Assembly: GCA_947471985.1 (NCBI GenBank)
Contig: CANIZL010000064.1
Location: forward strand, 1 to 37,905
DNA: 37,905 nucleotides
Direction of reading: 5' to 3'
Source of the DNA: Verrucomicrobiota bacterium
GTDB lineage: Bacteria; Verrucomicrobiota; Verrucomicrobiia; Limisphaerales; UBA9464
The notes beneath the pieces are model-generated. The model searched no databases. It had not been told where the DNA came from and saw only the letters and a list, made by a program, of their open reading frames with translations. Below, piece after piece: positions 16,102 through 24,625 of the stretch (position 1 is its first letter; every line of letters begins with the position of its first letter). A program made the translations under genes and the position numbers.

Positions 16102-17679
16102 TCACAATCGTCCCGGGTACGCAGCGAGAATCTCTGCCACGCGATCAATCTCCGCCCGGCCCGAGGTCCGGGGATCCGCGGGAACAAATCCATTCAGGTA
16201 GATCGCCAAGGCCAGGTGATCGCCCCCCAGCGTGTCGAGATATCCGGCGATGGCGTGGATCTGGCGCAACGAACCCGTCTTCGCGCGGAGATTGCCGCGG
16301 GCCGGTTCCCGGGTGAAGCGGTTCTTCAAAGTGCCATCCACGCCCGCGATGGGCAACGCCTCGCGCCACGCCGCACGGATCGCGGGATTGGCGTGACCGG
16401 CCATGTGACGGAGTAAACGCACGGTGGCCGCCGGTGTCACCACGTTCTTCCGGGACAATCCACTGCCTTCCTCCCAGGAAAATTCCGAGCGACTCACGCC
16501 CAGCGATTTCAAAAATTGTTCCAGGGCGGCGAGGGCCGAATCATCCGTGGTCTCGCCCGCGGTTTCCCCGGGTCGCGAATGATTCTCCACGTCGGCACCC
16601 ACTTGCAGCAGCAGAAGTTGAGCGTGGAGATTCTGCGACGGTTTCAGGCAATCCCGCACCAATTCCGTCAACGGGGCCGAGGTCACCGCCCCGAGCCACT
16701 TTCCTGAAGCGCCTGCGGTGGACCGATCGCGCCAGGTCAGTACGCGCGCCGGTTGCCGCACCGAAATTCCGCGCTGGATCAGCGCATCGCGCAAGGCCCG
16801 TCCCGCGGTCAACGCCGGCTCCGGTACGGCCAGGTTCTCCTCATACGGCCCGTGCCCCAGCGGAAACGTGCCGGACACCAATAATTCGACGGATCCCGGC
16901 GAACGCTCGAAGCGCAAATGGAGCGGGACATTCGCCGGTCCAGTTCGCGTGCGATTCACGATACGGAAAACATCCGGGAAGGGCGCCGCCACGATCCCAA
17001 CGGGCTGCCCTTCCGCACCGGGCTGCACCCGGATGTGTGCCAGGTTGTCATTAAAACTCAGACTGCTAACCCCTGCGCCGTAGGCCTCGACCAGATCATC
17101 CCAATTCCAGCCCGGCCCGTAGGGCGTGGTCCGGAACCACGATTCATCCGCCACGACGGTACCTTCCACCTGACGAATCCCCGCCCGCACCACCGCCTCC
17201 ACATACGGAGCCAACGCCGCCGCGGTACTGCCACTGCGGCGTTCACCCAGATCGGTGGCGCCCCGCCCTTCCCAAACCAGATCCCCGTGGAGCTTCCCCT
17301 CGGCATCCACGGTCCCCACCGCCCGCAGCGGCGTGACCACCCGGAACCCCGGACCCAGACGTTCCAGGGCCAGGGCGGTGGTGAAAAGTTTCGTACACGA
17401 TGCGGGTACAAATAACCGATCGGAATTCGCGCCATACACCACGGCGCCATTCGACAGATTCACCACCTGCACACCCCAGGTTGCGCCGGGCGCCTTCAAC
17501 TGCCCAAGGCTCTCCGTCAAAAGCCCGCGCAGTTGGACCAGATTGGTCGGTCCCGCCGCCCATCCCGCGATCGCGAGGCAGGACCACGCCGCCCATCCAC
17601 GGGTGAATCGGACCCATCCCCGCACGACTGCCGTGCCGGACCGCGCTGAACCGAGTGTCATCCGGCCAGCAAACGCCAT
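16102..17679 (-). CDS. dacB: D-alanyl-D-alanine carboxypeptidase/endopeptidase (PBP4, S13)
   Basis: A periplasmic low-molecular-weight penicillin-binding protein that trims or cuts peptidoglycan cross-links. The three active-site motifs are present: SCTK (residues 94-97, nucleophile Ser94), SQN (348-350) and KTG (467-469). The domain inserted between the first two motifs is typical of class C PBP4 enzymes and explains the length of 525 aa. A Trp/Ala-rich signal peptide covers about residues 20-43. Downstream Met at 17661 could be the start. It diverges from the TPR gene with ~90 bp between. Confidence 0.92.
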   Translation of the reverse strand: MAFAGRMTLGSARSGTAVVRGWVRFTRGWAAWSCLAIAGWAAGPTNLVQLRGLLTESLGQLKAPGATWGVQVVNLSNGAVVYGANSDRLFVPASCTKLFTTALALERLGPGFRVVTPLRAVGTVDAEGKLHGDLVWEGRGATDLGERRSGSTAAALAPYVEAVVRAGIRQVEGTVVADESWFRTTPYGPGWNWDDLVEAYGAGVSSLSFNDNLAHIRVQPGAEGQPVGIVAAPFPDVFRIVNRTRTGPANVPLHLRFERSPGSVELLVSGTFPLGHGPYEENLAVPEPALTAGRALRDALIQRGISVRQPARVLTWRDRSTAGASGKWLGAVTSAPLTELVRDCLKPSQNLHAQLLLLQVGADVENHSRPGETAGETTDDSALAALEQFLKSLGVSRSEFSWEEGSGLSRKNVVTPAATVRLLRHMAGHANPAIRAAWREALPIAGVDGTLKNRFTREPARGNLRAKTGSLRQIHAIAGYLDTLGGDHLALAIYLNGFVPADPRTSGRAEIDRVAEILAAYPGRL

Positions 17680-17768
17680 TCCGACACCGGCGGCAAGCCT
17701 GCCCTTCCCGGCCGCGATGTCGCCACTTCGCTTTTGCCAAGGACGTCAACGAACGATAACTGAGAACC

Positions 17769-18266
17769 GTGTCCGGTCTGCGTTTTCCCGATCTGCATCA
17801 TGTCCGCGCCGCGGAAGGCTGGTTGGCGCTCGGTGCCCATGCCGAGGCCGCCATCGAATTGCGGCAACTGACGGCCGCGGGTCAGGGTCACCCCGAGGTG
17901 CTCGATCTCCGCTGGCAGCTCGCCGCCCATCAGAATTACTGGGAGGCCGCCTTGGACATCGCCCGGCTGCTCATCCAGGCCGAACCCCGCCGCCCCATCG
18001 GCTGGATCCATCAGAGCTACGCCCTGCACGAATTGCGCCGCACTTCGGAGGCCTGGGATGCCCTGCTCCCGGTGGCGAAGCGTTTCCCCAAGGACGAAAC
18101 CATTCCCTACAACCTCGCCTGCTACGCCTGTCAACTGGGCGACCTCGGGGTCGCCCGCGAGTGGATCCAGCGGACCATCAAGCTCCGGAGCAAGGCCGAG
18201 GTAAAGGCCATGGCCGTCGGGGACACGGATCTGAAACCGTTGCTCCCCTGGCTGGCCACCCTGTAG
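17769..18266 (+). CDS. TPR repeat protein
   Basis: A 165-aa protein composed almost wholly of helical repeats of tetratricopeptide type. The repeats run AAEGWLALGAHAEAAIELRQ, then WQLAAHQNYWEAALDIARLL, then HQSYALHELRRTSEAWDALL, and YNLACYACQLGDLGVAREWI. There is no signal peptide, so it is probably cytoplasmic and serves as a protein-binding scaffold. Translation starts at a GTG. Its partner is unknown. Confidence 0.82.
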   Translation: MSGLRFPDLHHVRAAEGWLALGAHAEAAIELRQLTAAGQGHPEVLDLRWQLAAHQNYWEAALDIARLLIQAEPRRPIGWIHQSYALHELRRTSEAWDALLPVAKRFPKDETIPYNLACYACQLGDLGVAREWIQRTIKLRSKAEVKAMAVGDTDLKPLLPWLATL

Positions 18267-18311
18267 CAGGCCACGGGCGCATCGCCTCCTCCGCCGCGCC
18301 GGGATTTGGTT

Positions 18312-18980
18312 TCAAAGCGCGGGGGTCTGGCCGAGCACCACGTCAAACTTCGCCGCCAACTCACCCACCCGGCCCCCTTTCATCGGCGCAAAGGGCACCG
18401 TCACGGCGGCCCGTTGCTTCGGGTCCGCGATGGATTTCCACACACCGTCCGTCGGATTACCCGGACATCCCTTGATATAACACTGGGTCACCAACAACTC
18501 CTGTCCCCGGCGTTTGATCTTGTAATGGATATGGGGCGTCCGGCCGGGGTACGAGACCGGTTTGATCGTCCGGAAGAGGTACTCCCCGGACGTCCCGGTC
18601 AGGAAGCGACCGAAGCCCTGAAAATTCCGATCCCGCCGGGTGCCATTGTCAGAACCGGTGTGCAAATACGCGCCGTTCTGATCGCACTGCCAAATCTCGA
18701 CCAAGGCATCGCGGACCGGCTGCCCACGCGCATCCAGCACCCGCCCGCTCACGTAAGTGACTTCGCCCACGGCCGGCGTGAGGCTGTCGTTGAGAATTAG
18801 AAGATCGTTGTCCGTATCCAGCGGCAGATGGTCCGGATAAAAGGGTCCTTCGGTCTGCCGGGGAGTCTGAACGAGGGCGGCAAAGGCCCCGGGAGCGGCG
18901 AGGGTGGCGGTACCGAGCCCGAGCTGACGCAGGAAAGCGCGACGCGCAGACGCGTGGCGGGGGAAGAAGAGATCGTGCAC
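18312..18980 (-). CDS. Intradiol ring-cleavage dioxygenase (protocatechuate 3,4-dioxygenase-like)
   Basis: A non-haem Fe(III) dioxygenase that opens catechol-type rings between the two hydroxyls. The four expected iron ligands are visible: Tyr105 (GAYLH), Tyr144 (SYPGR), His150 and His152 (PHIHY). The opening TEGPFYP block is typical of the PcaGH/secreted subgroup. The N-terminus contains a twin-arginine-like signal (ARRAFLRQLGLG followed by a hydrophobic Ala-rich stretch), so export is likely, as in secreted intradiol enzymes of environmental bacteria. I use the GTG at 18980, which places that signal near the N-terminus; the ATG at 19154 would overlap the LysR gene and add a non-conserved leader. 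It lies downstream of the LysR gene on the same strand. Confidence 0.87.
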   Translation of the reverse strand: MHDLFFPRHASARRAFLRQLGLGTATLAAPGAFAALVQTPRQTEGPFYPDHLPLDTDNDLLILNDSLTPAVGEVTYVSGRVLDARGQPVRDALVEIWQCDQNGAYLHTGSDNGTRRDRNFQGFGRFLTGTSGEYLFRTIKPVSYPGRTPHIHYKIKRRGQELLVTQCYIKGCPGNPTDGVWKSIADPKQRAAVTVPFAPMKGGRVGELAAKFDVVLGQTPAL

Positions 18981-19116
18981 ACGGGAACTACACCGAAACC
19001 GATCCCCATTGGCAAGCCTCGAATCCCATCGAATGCGCCCCCCTTTCCAGCCGAGGTCATCTCCGCCACCCGCAAAGGTCGACCGCGCCCGCGGGAAAAT
19101 CCCGCCCCGGTGCGAT

Positions 19117-20028
19117 TCACGACCACCGCGGAGCCAACGGTTGCCGGGCGGCATCCACGAAGCGCTGCTCCAAGGGAGTCAGGACACCGCGCCGGGTCAC
19201 GATTCCCACAATCAACGGCGGGGGCGCCGGCTTCAGCGGCCGCAATTTCAGACGCGGTCCGGCGAGACACGCGAGGCAAGCGGGCACCATCGCGAGTCCC
19301 CGACCCGCCTCCACCGCCGCTATCAAACTCATCGCACTGTCATGTTCCTCCACGATCACCGGCGGACGCCGCATTCCGGAGAACAAGGTCTCCAGCCAGT
19401 CATGGTATTCGGGATAGTCGGCGCGGCTGTACGCGATCAACCGCTCACCTGCGAGTTCGGAAAGACGGATACCCGCTTCGGCGCCGGCGCCGACGCCACG
19501 ACTCGGCCCGGGTGCCGCCGCCACACAAACCGGATAACGCAGCACCTCCGCGAACAGCAGTCCCCGCAACGCCGCCGGCGATACCCGGGCCATGAGGGCC
19601 ACCTGCAGGCGGCGTTCCCGCAGGCCCGCCAGCATCTCACCCGTCGACAGATCGTGCAGCACAATCTTCACCCCGGGCGACGTTTCTTGAAACCGCCGCA
19701 GCGCCGCCGGCAGGAGCTCGATGCTGAGGGACGGCGCATAACCCACCTGCACCTCGCCGCGGTCGCCGCCGGCGGCCGCCTTCACCGATTGCACCGCCGC
19801 CTCGGCGCGTTGCAACACCGCCAGCGCCTCCGGGACAAACATCCGCCCGGCCTCCGTCAGTCGTACCGATTTGCCGCCGCGCTGAAACAATGGGACTCCC
19901 AATTCCGCCTCCAGGTCCCGGATTTGGCGGCTCAACGGCGGCTGCGAGACGTGCAACGCCGCCGCCGCCCGCGTTATGTTTTGCGCTTCGGCCACGGCCA
20001 CAAAATATCGGAGATGCCGGAGTTCCAT
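19117..20028 (-). CDS. LysR family transcriptional regulator
   Basis: A 303-aa LysR-type regulator. The N-terminal winged helix-turn-helix is textbook (MELRHLRYFVAVAEAQNITR, then LHVSQPPLSRQIRDLE and LFQRGGKSVRLTEAG), followed by a periplasmic-binding-protein-like effector domain. The start at 20028 matches the family's usual opening; the open frame extends to 20154 but that adds non-homologous residues and would cover the intergenic operator. It diverges from the pirin-WrbA pair and precedes the intradiol dioxygenase, so it most likely controls both, responding to an aromatic or quinone compound (inference). Confidence 0.92.
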   Translation of the reverse strand: MELRHLRYFVAVAEAQNITRAAAALHVSQPPLSRQIRDLEAELGVPLFQRGGKSVRLTEAGRMFVPEALAVLQRAEAAVQSVKAAAGGDRGEVQVGYAPSLSIELLPAALRRFQETSPGVKIVLHDLSTGEMLAGLRERRLQVALMARVSPAALRGLLFAEVLRYPVCVAAAPGPSRGVGAGAEAGIRLSELAGERLIAYSRADYPEYHDWLETLFSGMRRPPVIVEEHDSAMSLIAAVEAGRGLAMVPACLACLAGPRLKLRPLKPAPPPLIVGIVTRRGVLTPLEQRFVDAARQPLAPRWS

Positions 20029-20038
20029 ATCCGCAACC

Positions 20039-20053
20039 ATACCTTTTAAGTAT
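20039..20053. promoter_or_regulatory. Candidate LysR-binding box (T-N11-A)
   Basis: ATACCTTTTAAGTAT has inverted ATAC/GTAT arms and fits the T-N11-A consensus for LysR-type regulators. It lies 11 nt upstream of the LysR start, in the 81-bp gap to the divergent pirin gene, as expected for an autoregulatory and activating site. Confidence 0.5.
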
Positions 20054-20109
20054 CGCATGCCAAGCAACATGGTATTTCCCGCCCGAGCGCCCGGCCTGAT
20101 GCTGGCCCC

Positions 20110-20808
20110 ATGATTACAGTACGTAAGTCTGAAGTTCGCGGGGAGGGCGATCACGGCTGGTTACAAACCCGGCACACATTTTCCTTCGCCGATTATTATG
20201 ACTCCAACCACATGGGCTTCCGGTCGCTCCGGGTCATCAACGAGGACCACGTGGCGCCCGGAATGGGCTTCGGCACCCACCCGCACCGGGACATGGAGAT
20301 CTTCAGCTATGTCCTCGCCGGGGCCATTCAGCACAAGGACAGCCTCGGCAATGGACGTATCCTGCTGCCCGGTCAAATCCAGCTCATGAGCGCCGGCACG
20401 GGCGTCACCCACAGCGAGTTCAATCCGTCCGACACCGAACCTCTGCACTTGTTGCAGATCTGGATCCAGCCGACCACCCGTGGATTGACCCCCAGTTACA
20501 CCGAGTGGCATCCGCAGGCCGCGCACCACGAGGCCGCCAAGGTCCTCGTCATCTCATCCGATGGCCGGGAGGCGTCGGCAAAGATCCATCAGGACGCCGA
20601 CATCTGGCGCCTCCGGTTGTCGGCCGGACAATCCGTTTCCCACGAGCTGCGTCCCGGACGCGGCGTCTGGTTGCAAATGGCCTCCGGAGCCGCCCAGTTG
20701 AATGGCACGGATCTGTCCGCCGGCGACGGGGCGTCCACCGATGCCGCCGGGTTGCTCACCCTCACTGCCTCGGAACCCACCGAAGCACTGCTCTTCGATC
20801 TCCGTTAA
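20110..20808 (+). CDS. Pirin family protein (YhhW/quercetin dioxygenase-like)
   Basis: A two-cupin pirin. The N-terminal cupin carries the metal-binding residues His57, His59 (FGTHPHRDME), His101 and Glu103 (VTHSEFN). The characteristic opening FADYYDSNHMGFRSLRVINED is present. E. coli YhhW and human pirin show quercetinase activity in vitro, but physiological roles vary. The gene precedes wrbA by 21 nt and is probably in one operon with it; the divergent LysR gene is the likely regulator. Confidence 0.93.
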   Translation: MITVRKSEVRGEGDHGWLQTRHTFSFADYYDSNHMGFRSLRVINEDHVAPGMGFGTHPHRDMEIFSYVLAGAIQHKDSLGNGRILLPGQIQLMSAGTGVTHSEFNPSDTEPLHLLQIWIQPTTRGLTPSYTEWHPQAAHHEAAKVLVISSDGREASAKIHQDADIWRLRLSAGQSVSHELRPGRGVWLQMASGAAQLNGTDLSAGDGASTDAAGLLTLTASEPTEALLFDLR

Positions 20809-20829
20809 ATTCAAAACAGACCCGCCAAA

Positions 20830-21429
20830 ATGAGCAAAATTCTCGTCCTCTACTATTCCACCTACGGTCACGTCGAAACCCTCGCCGGGGCCATCGCCGA
20901 AGGCGCCCGATCGGTGGCCGGCACCGAGGTCACGGTGAAACGCGTTCCGGAAACCATGCCGCCCGAGGTGGCCCGCCAGTATGGCGCCAAACTGGACCAG
21001 GTGGCCCCGATTGCTTCCCCCAAGGAACTGGGTGACTACGACGCCATCATTTTTGGTACGCCCACCCGGTTCGGCAACATGGCCGCGCAGATGCGCAACT
21101 TCCTGGATCAAACGGGCGGCTTATGGGTTAAAGGCGCTCTGGTCGGCAAGGTGGGCAGCGTTTTCACCAGCACCGGCACGGGCGGTGGCAACGAGAGCAC
21201 CATCATCAGCTTCGTCACCACCCTGATGCATCACGGAATGGTTTACGTCGGCCTGCCCTACGCCTGCCCGGAACTGGCCGACATCACCGAAGTGAAGGGC
21301 GGTTCCCCTTGGGGCGCGGCCACGATCGCGGGCGCCGACGGTTCCCGTCAGCCCTCGGCCAAGGAACTCGCCCAGGCCCGTTTTCAAGGCCGCCATGTCG
21401 CCGGCATTGCGCTGAAACTCAAGGCCTGA
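20830..21429 (+). CDS. wrbA: NAD(P)H:quinone oxidoreductase WrbA
   Basis: A flavodoxin-like FMN protein of 199 aa that reduces quinones by two electrons, avoiding semiquinone radicals. The FMN phosphate loop is YSTYGHVE near residue 10, and the family markers [12 protein letters not shown] (from ~75) and [13 protein letters not shown] (from ~112) are intact, so the call to WrbA is specific. It is cytoplasmic and normally tetrameric. Position behind the pirin gene and a strong terminator after it suggest a pirin-wrbA operon. Confidence 0.95.
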   Translation: MSKILVLYYSTYGHVETLAGAIAEGARSVAGTEVTVKRVPETMPPEVARQYGAKLDQVAPIASPKELGDYDAIIFGTPTRFGNMAAQMRNFLDQTGGLWVKGALVGKVGSVFTSTGTGGGNESTIISFVTTLMHHGMVYVGLPYACPELADITEVKGGSPWGAATIAGADGSRQPSAKELAQARFQGRHVAGIALKLKA

Positions 21430-21484
21430 CCGGGCTGATGGGTCTTGCCGATCCGACCGATTTCATTTTCCGCCTAACCCCAAC

Positions 21485-21520
21485 CGCCCTGGTCCGACGA
21501 ACGGGCCAGGGCGCTTTTTT
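21485..21520 (+). terminator. Rho-independent terminator after wrbA
   Basis: A 12-bp stem (CGCCCTGGTCCG/CGGGCCAGGGCG, one T-G wobble) with loop ACGAA is followed by C and six T. It sits between wrbA and the convergent DUF2071 gene and should stop transcription of the pirin-wrbA operon. Confidence 0.9.
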
Positions 21521-21538
21521 GTCCGCACCGCGTCGAAA

Positions 21539-22264
21539 CTACGACGCCGCCAGGGTCACTCCCCGGCGTACCGTCACCGGCGATCCCTCCGCCAGAAAAG
21601 CGGACGTGGGCCGGCCCTGGAGGCACTCCTGAAACTCCGGGCCGTAGAGGGTCTGCACGGCACATTGGCAAAGGGCCTCCGACGATTGCCACACCCGCCA
21701 CGGCGGATGTTCCACCCGATATTCCACCGTGCCGCCGCCCCGCTGCCGCGCGTAACCCCAATAGTGCTCGGTAATGAATTCCTCCTCGGAACCCGGGCCG
21801 GGCAACGCGGGAAGACCCGTGGGCCGCACCGCCAGACGGTTCCATTCGCCCGCCCAGCGCCACTCGTACGCGGCGAGTTCCTCGTTCACTTGATGCCGCA
21901 TGGGCAGCGCTGCATAGCGCTCGCCATAGCACAGCCGGGCCACCGTCGCGATCGCCCAGCGCGGCACGATCTCCTTCACAAACACCACACCCCGACGCCA
22001 GCCTTCGGGACCTCGGCGTCGGACGTAAAAGCGCAGATTCACCTCGGCAAAATTGCCATGAAAGGGAATGGGCACACCCAGCAGCCGGGTCTTCAGGAAC
22101 AGAAAGCCCACCATGCTGACAAAGGTCCGGCCCTGCCACGCATCCAACTCCGTACCCGCGGGCACGTGCGACCGCAATACCGCGGGATCGATCTCATAAT
22201 TCAGCATCGCGAGCTGCCGCCATTCCGCGGTCAGGAACCGCCCAGGCAACGGAGGAGTACTCAT
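21539..22264 (-). CDS. DUF2071 (YqjF-like) protein
   Basis: A 241-aa protein matching the YqjF/DUF2071 family: opening LTAEWRQLAMLNYEIDPAVL, then VSMVGFLFLKTRLLGVPIP and NFAEVNLRFYVRR. It is probably soluble. No enzymatic activity is established for the family. The start ATG at 22264 overlaps the stop of the upstream DCC-family gene (ATGA), so I chose it over an open extension of 49 residues. The pair is likely translationally coupled. Confidence 0.88.
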   Translation of the reverse strand: MSTPPLPGRFLTAEWRQLAMLNYEIDPAVLRSHVPAGTELDAWQGRTFVSMVGFLFLKTRLLGVPIPFHGNFAEVNLRFYVRRRGPEGWRRGVVFVKEIVPRWAIATVARLCYGERYAALPMRHQVNEELAAYEWRWAGEWNRLAVRPTGLPALPGPGSEEEFITEHYWGYARQRGGGTVEYRVEHPPWRVWQSSEALCQCAVQTLYGPEFQECLQGRPTSAFLAEGSPVTVRRGVTLAAS

Positions 22265-22662
22265 GAAAGAAATCGACGACGCCACTGCGGCGCCGGCACC
22301 CAGCACGCCGCGCTGCGGCCAAACCAGCGATAACGATTCCGGGCCACCACATCGTAAGCCCAGTCCCGCACGGGACGTGGAAGGAGCAGGAAGACCCGAA
22401 GCAGCGGCCACGCTCCACTCAGTCGGGCAGCAATTCGCAAGGCCGCCTCACTCTTAACATAGGCGACCCCATCCACGATCAGCACCACGCTGTTCAACCC
22501 CATCGCTTCTGGCGCGGCTTTTTCCAACAATTGCCGCCCGATGTCGGATTGCAGAGCGGCAAAACAAAACTGCTCCTGCGGATCCCGTGCGAGCACAAAC
22601 TGAACGGAGCGATCGCAAAGATGGCAGACACCATCAAATAGGATGATCGGCTGTTCAGTCAT
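22261..22662 (-). CDS. DCC-family thiol-disulfide oxidoreductase-like protein (DUF393)
   Basis: A 133-aa protein with the hallmark DGVCHLC motif (Asp10, Cys13, Cys16) directly after an N-terminal strand IILFD, and the downstream EAALRIAARLSG segment. The two Cys suggest a thioredoxin-like redox function; no substrate is known. The ATG at 22662 fits the family's short N-terminus. It overlaps the DUF2071 gene by 4 nt, and the two domains are known to occur together or fused elsewhere. Its promoter region abuts that of the divergent polyketide synthase. Confidence 0.9.
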   Translation of the reverse strand: MTEQPIILFDGVCHLCDRSVQFVLARDPQEQFCFAALQSDIGRQLLEKAAPEAMGLNSVVLIVDGVAYVKSEAALRIAARLSGAWPLLRVFLLLPRPVRDWAYDVVARNRYRWFGRSAACWVPAPQWRRRFLS

Positions 22663-22810
22663 GCCCGTGAAACTGCACGCCTGATTAAGAGTCGGATTCC
22701 CCGGTTTCGCAAGCCGCAAGCAGGGGGCATTCCCCGCCCCCAAAAAGGACTCGGCCGGAAATACTTTTCGGAACTTCCGCCCAATTTTCCGATCTGGACT
22801 AGTCTGCAAA

Positions 22811-23869
22811 ATGTACCTGTCCGGATTGGGAACCGCCGTCCCTCCCCTGCGCATCAGCCAGACGGAATGTTGGGACGCATTTCAGCGGTCCCCCGAGCTG
22901 GCCAAACTTGATTCGCGTTCGCAGATCCTCCTCCGCCGGGTGCTGCTGGGACAAAACGGAATCGCCACCCGCCACATCGCCGTGGCGGAACTGGACGAGG
23001 CCTTCGTTCTGACGCCTGACGCGCTGCACGGACGCTTCGCCCAGCACGCGCCCAGGCTCGCCACCGAAGCGGCCCAGCGCGCGCTCGTCGCCGCCCGGCT
23101 CACCAGCGCCGACATCGACGCGGTCCTGATCAGCACCTGCACTGGATATCTGTGTCCCGGACTCACCAGCTACGTCAGCGAAAACCTCGGGCTGCGCCCC
23201 GACGTACTGGCCTTGGATTTGGTTGGGCAAGGGTGCGGTGCGGCGCTCCCCAACGGCCGAACCGCCGAAGCCCTGCTCACCGCCGGACGCGCCCGCCACG
23301 TGCTTTGTATCTGCGTCGAAATCTGCAGTGCGGCCTTCTTCCTGGACAACGATCCCGGAGTCCTGATCAGTGCCTGTCTTTTTGGGGACGGTGCCGCCGC
23401 CGCCGTCTGGTCCGCCGCACCGGCAGAACACGCCCGTCGGGTGGAATGGATCACCGCGAGCAGCGCGCATAGCCCGGCCGATCGCGATGAACTCCGCTTC
23501 GAACACCACGGCGGACTCCTCCGCAATGTTCTCACTCGGGCCGTCCCCGCCCTCGCCGCCCGGCATGCCGCTCAGGTTCTTGACGACGTCCTCCGCGTCG
23601 CCGCGATCGAGCAGGCAGAGATAACCGGCTGGATCCTGCACGCCGGTGGACGCGAAGTCCTCTCCGCTCTGCAAAGCCAGATGAAACTCCAGGCCACCGA
23701 TCTGCGCTGGAGCGCGGGCATACTCAACGATTACGGCAATCTCAGCAGCCCCTTTGTCTACTTTGTCCTCCAGCAGGCCCTGTCCGAAACTGCACCGGGT
23801 GGCTGGTGGTGGCTATCCTCCTTCGGCGCCGGCTTTTCCTGTCACGGTGCCCTGCTCAAGGTGGATTGA
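22811..23869 (+). CDS. Type III polyketide synthase (chalcone synthase-like)
   Basis: A 352-aa homodimeric ketosynthase of the chalcone/alkylresorcinol type, which extends an acyl-CoA with malonyl-CoA without an acyl carrier protein. The catalytic triad is present: Cys142 (GQGCGAAL), His277 (LHAGGREVL) and Asn310 (NDYGNLSSPF). Other family features are ISTCTGYLCPGLTS and the C-terminal SFGAGFSCHGALL. The triad distinguishes it from FabH, and the length is typical. Bacterial homologues make alkylresorcinols, alkylpyrones, germicidins or tetrahydroxynaphthalene; chain length and cyclisation cannot be told by eye. It opens an operon with a methyltransferase and a flavoprotein. Confidence 0.94.
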   Translation: MYLSGLGTAVPPLRISQTECWDAFQRSPELAKLDSRSQILLRRVLLGQNGIATRHIAVAELDEAFVLTPDALHGRFAQHAPRLATEAAQRALVAARLTSADIDAVLISTCTGYLCPGLTSYVSENLGLRPDVLALDLVGQGCGAALPNGRTAEALLTAGRARHVLCICVEICSAAFFLDNDPGVLISACLFGDGAAAAVWSAAPAEHARRVEWITASSAHSPADRDELRFEHHGGLLRNVLTRAVPALAARHAAQVLDDVLRVAAIEQAEITGWILHAGGREVLSALQSQMKLQATDLRWSAGILNDYGNLSSPFVYFVLQQALSETAPGGWWWLSSFGAGFSCHGALLKVD

Positions 23870-23920
23870 ACTCCCCATGGCTACGAATCGCACCGTTCAA
23901 TTCCCCTCGCCCATCGAAGC

Positions 23921-24625
23921 ATGAATCGCGTTGTCGAACCCGAATGGCTCGATCAACTGCCCGCCACGGACCCGCGGGCAGTGGCTTCGCGCGCCGATTT
24001 GCGCCAGCTCAATTTTATCATGGGGCACGCCGGCATCCTGACGCGGCACTTGCGGCAGTACCTCCAAACCCACCCGACCCTGCCGCAACGACTGCAGGTC
24101 GTCGAGTTGGGCGCGGGTGACGGCAGTCTGGCGGCGGAACTGGCCCGTCGCTGGTCCGCCCGGGGAATCCTGGCCGACTGGACCTTGATCGATCAGGCGA
24201 ACTTGGTTTCGCCAGACACCCTCCGCACCCTCAAGGGCTATCGCGGAACAGTCCGGGTGATCACCGGCGACGCCTTTGCGTGGTTGGAGCAAAGGTCTCC
24301 GCCCGTCGACGTCCTCTTCACCAACCTCTTTCTCCATCATTTCACCACGGACCGCCTGCGTCGGCTGTTAAGTCAGGCCGCCACGCGAGCAAAACTCTTC
24401 CTGGCGTGCGAACCCCGACGCTCCGTCTTCGCTCTGCGTGCCGCGCAGTGCCTGGGACTCCTGGGTTGCGGCCCGGTGACCCAACACGATGCGGTGGTCA
24501 GCGTGCGCGCCGGTTTCGCCGACCAGGAACTCTCCCAAGATTGGCCGCAAATACCAGGATGGCGGCTCCACGAACGCCCCGCCGGACTCTTCAGCCACGT
24601 CTTCGCCGCTCACCGACATGACTAA
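23921..24625 (+). CDS. Class I SAM-dependent methyltransferase
   Basis: A 234-aa protein with a Rossmann-type SAM-binding core: motif I VVELGAGDGSLA (from ~residue 60), an acidic second motif WTLIDQAN, and LFTNLFLHHF near residue 130. There is no signal peptide. Sitting 51 nt after the type III polyketide synthase and overlapping the next gene by 8 nt, it probably methylates the polyketide product or its hydroxylated form on oxygen or carbon. The exact substrate is unknown. Confidence 0.87.
   Translation: MNRVVEPEWLDQLPATDPRAVASRADLRQLNFIMGHAGILTRHLRQYLQTHPTLPQRLQVVELGAGDGSLAAELARRWSARGILADWTLIDQANLVSPDTLRTLKGYRGTVRVITGDAFAWLEQRSPPVDVLFTNLFLHHFTTDRLRRLLSQAATRAKLFLACEPRRSVFALRAAQCLGLLGCGPVTQHDAVVSVRAGFADQELSQDWPQIPGWRLHERPAGLFSHVFAAHRHD

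Noticed and set aside
17255-18475. 406-codon plus-strand frame across dacB and the TPR gene
   Set aside because: It overlaps two better-supported genes and reads as Pro/Arg/Ser-rich nonsense.
19009-20049. 346-codon plus-strand frame over LysR and the dioxygenase leader
   Set aside because: It is antisense to the LysR helix-turn-helix and is Arg/His/Gln-rich low-complexity sequence.
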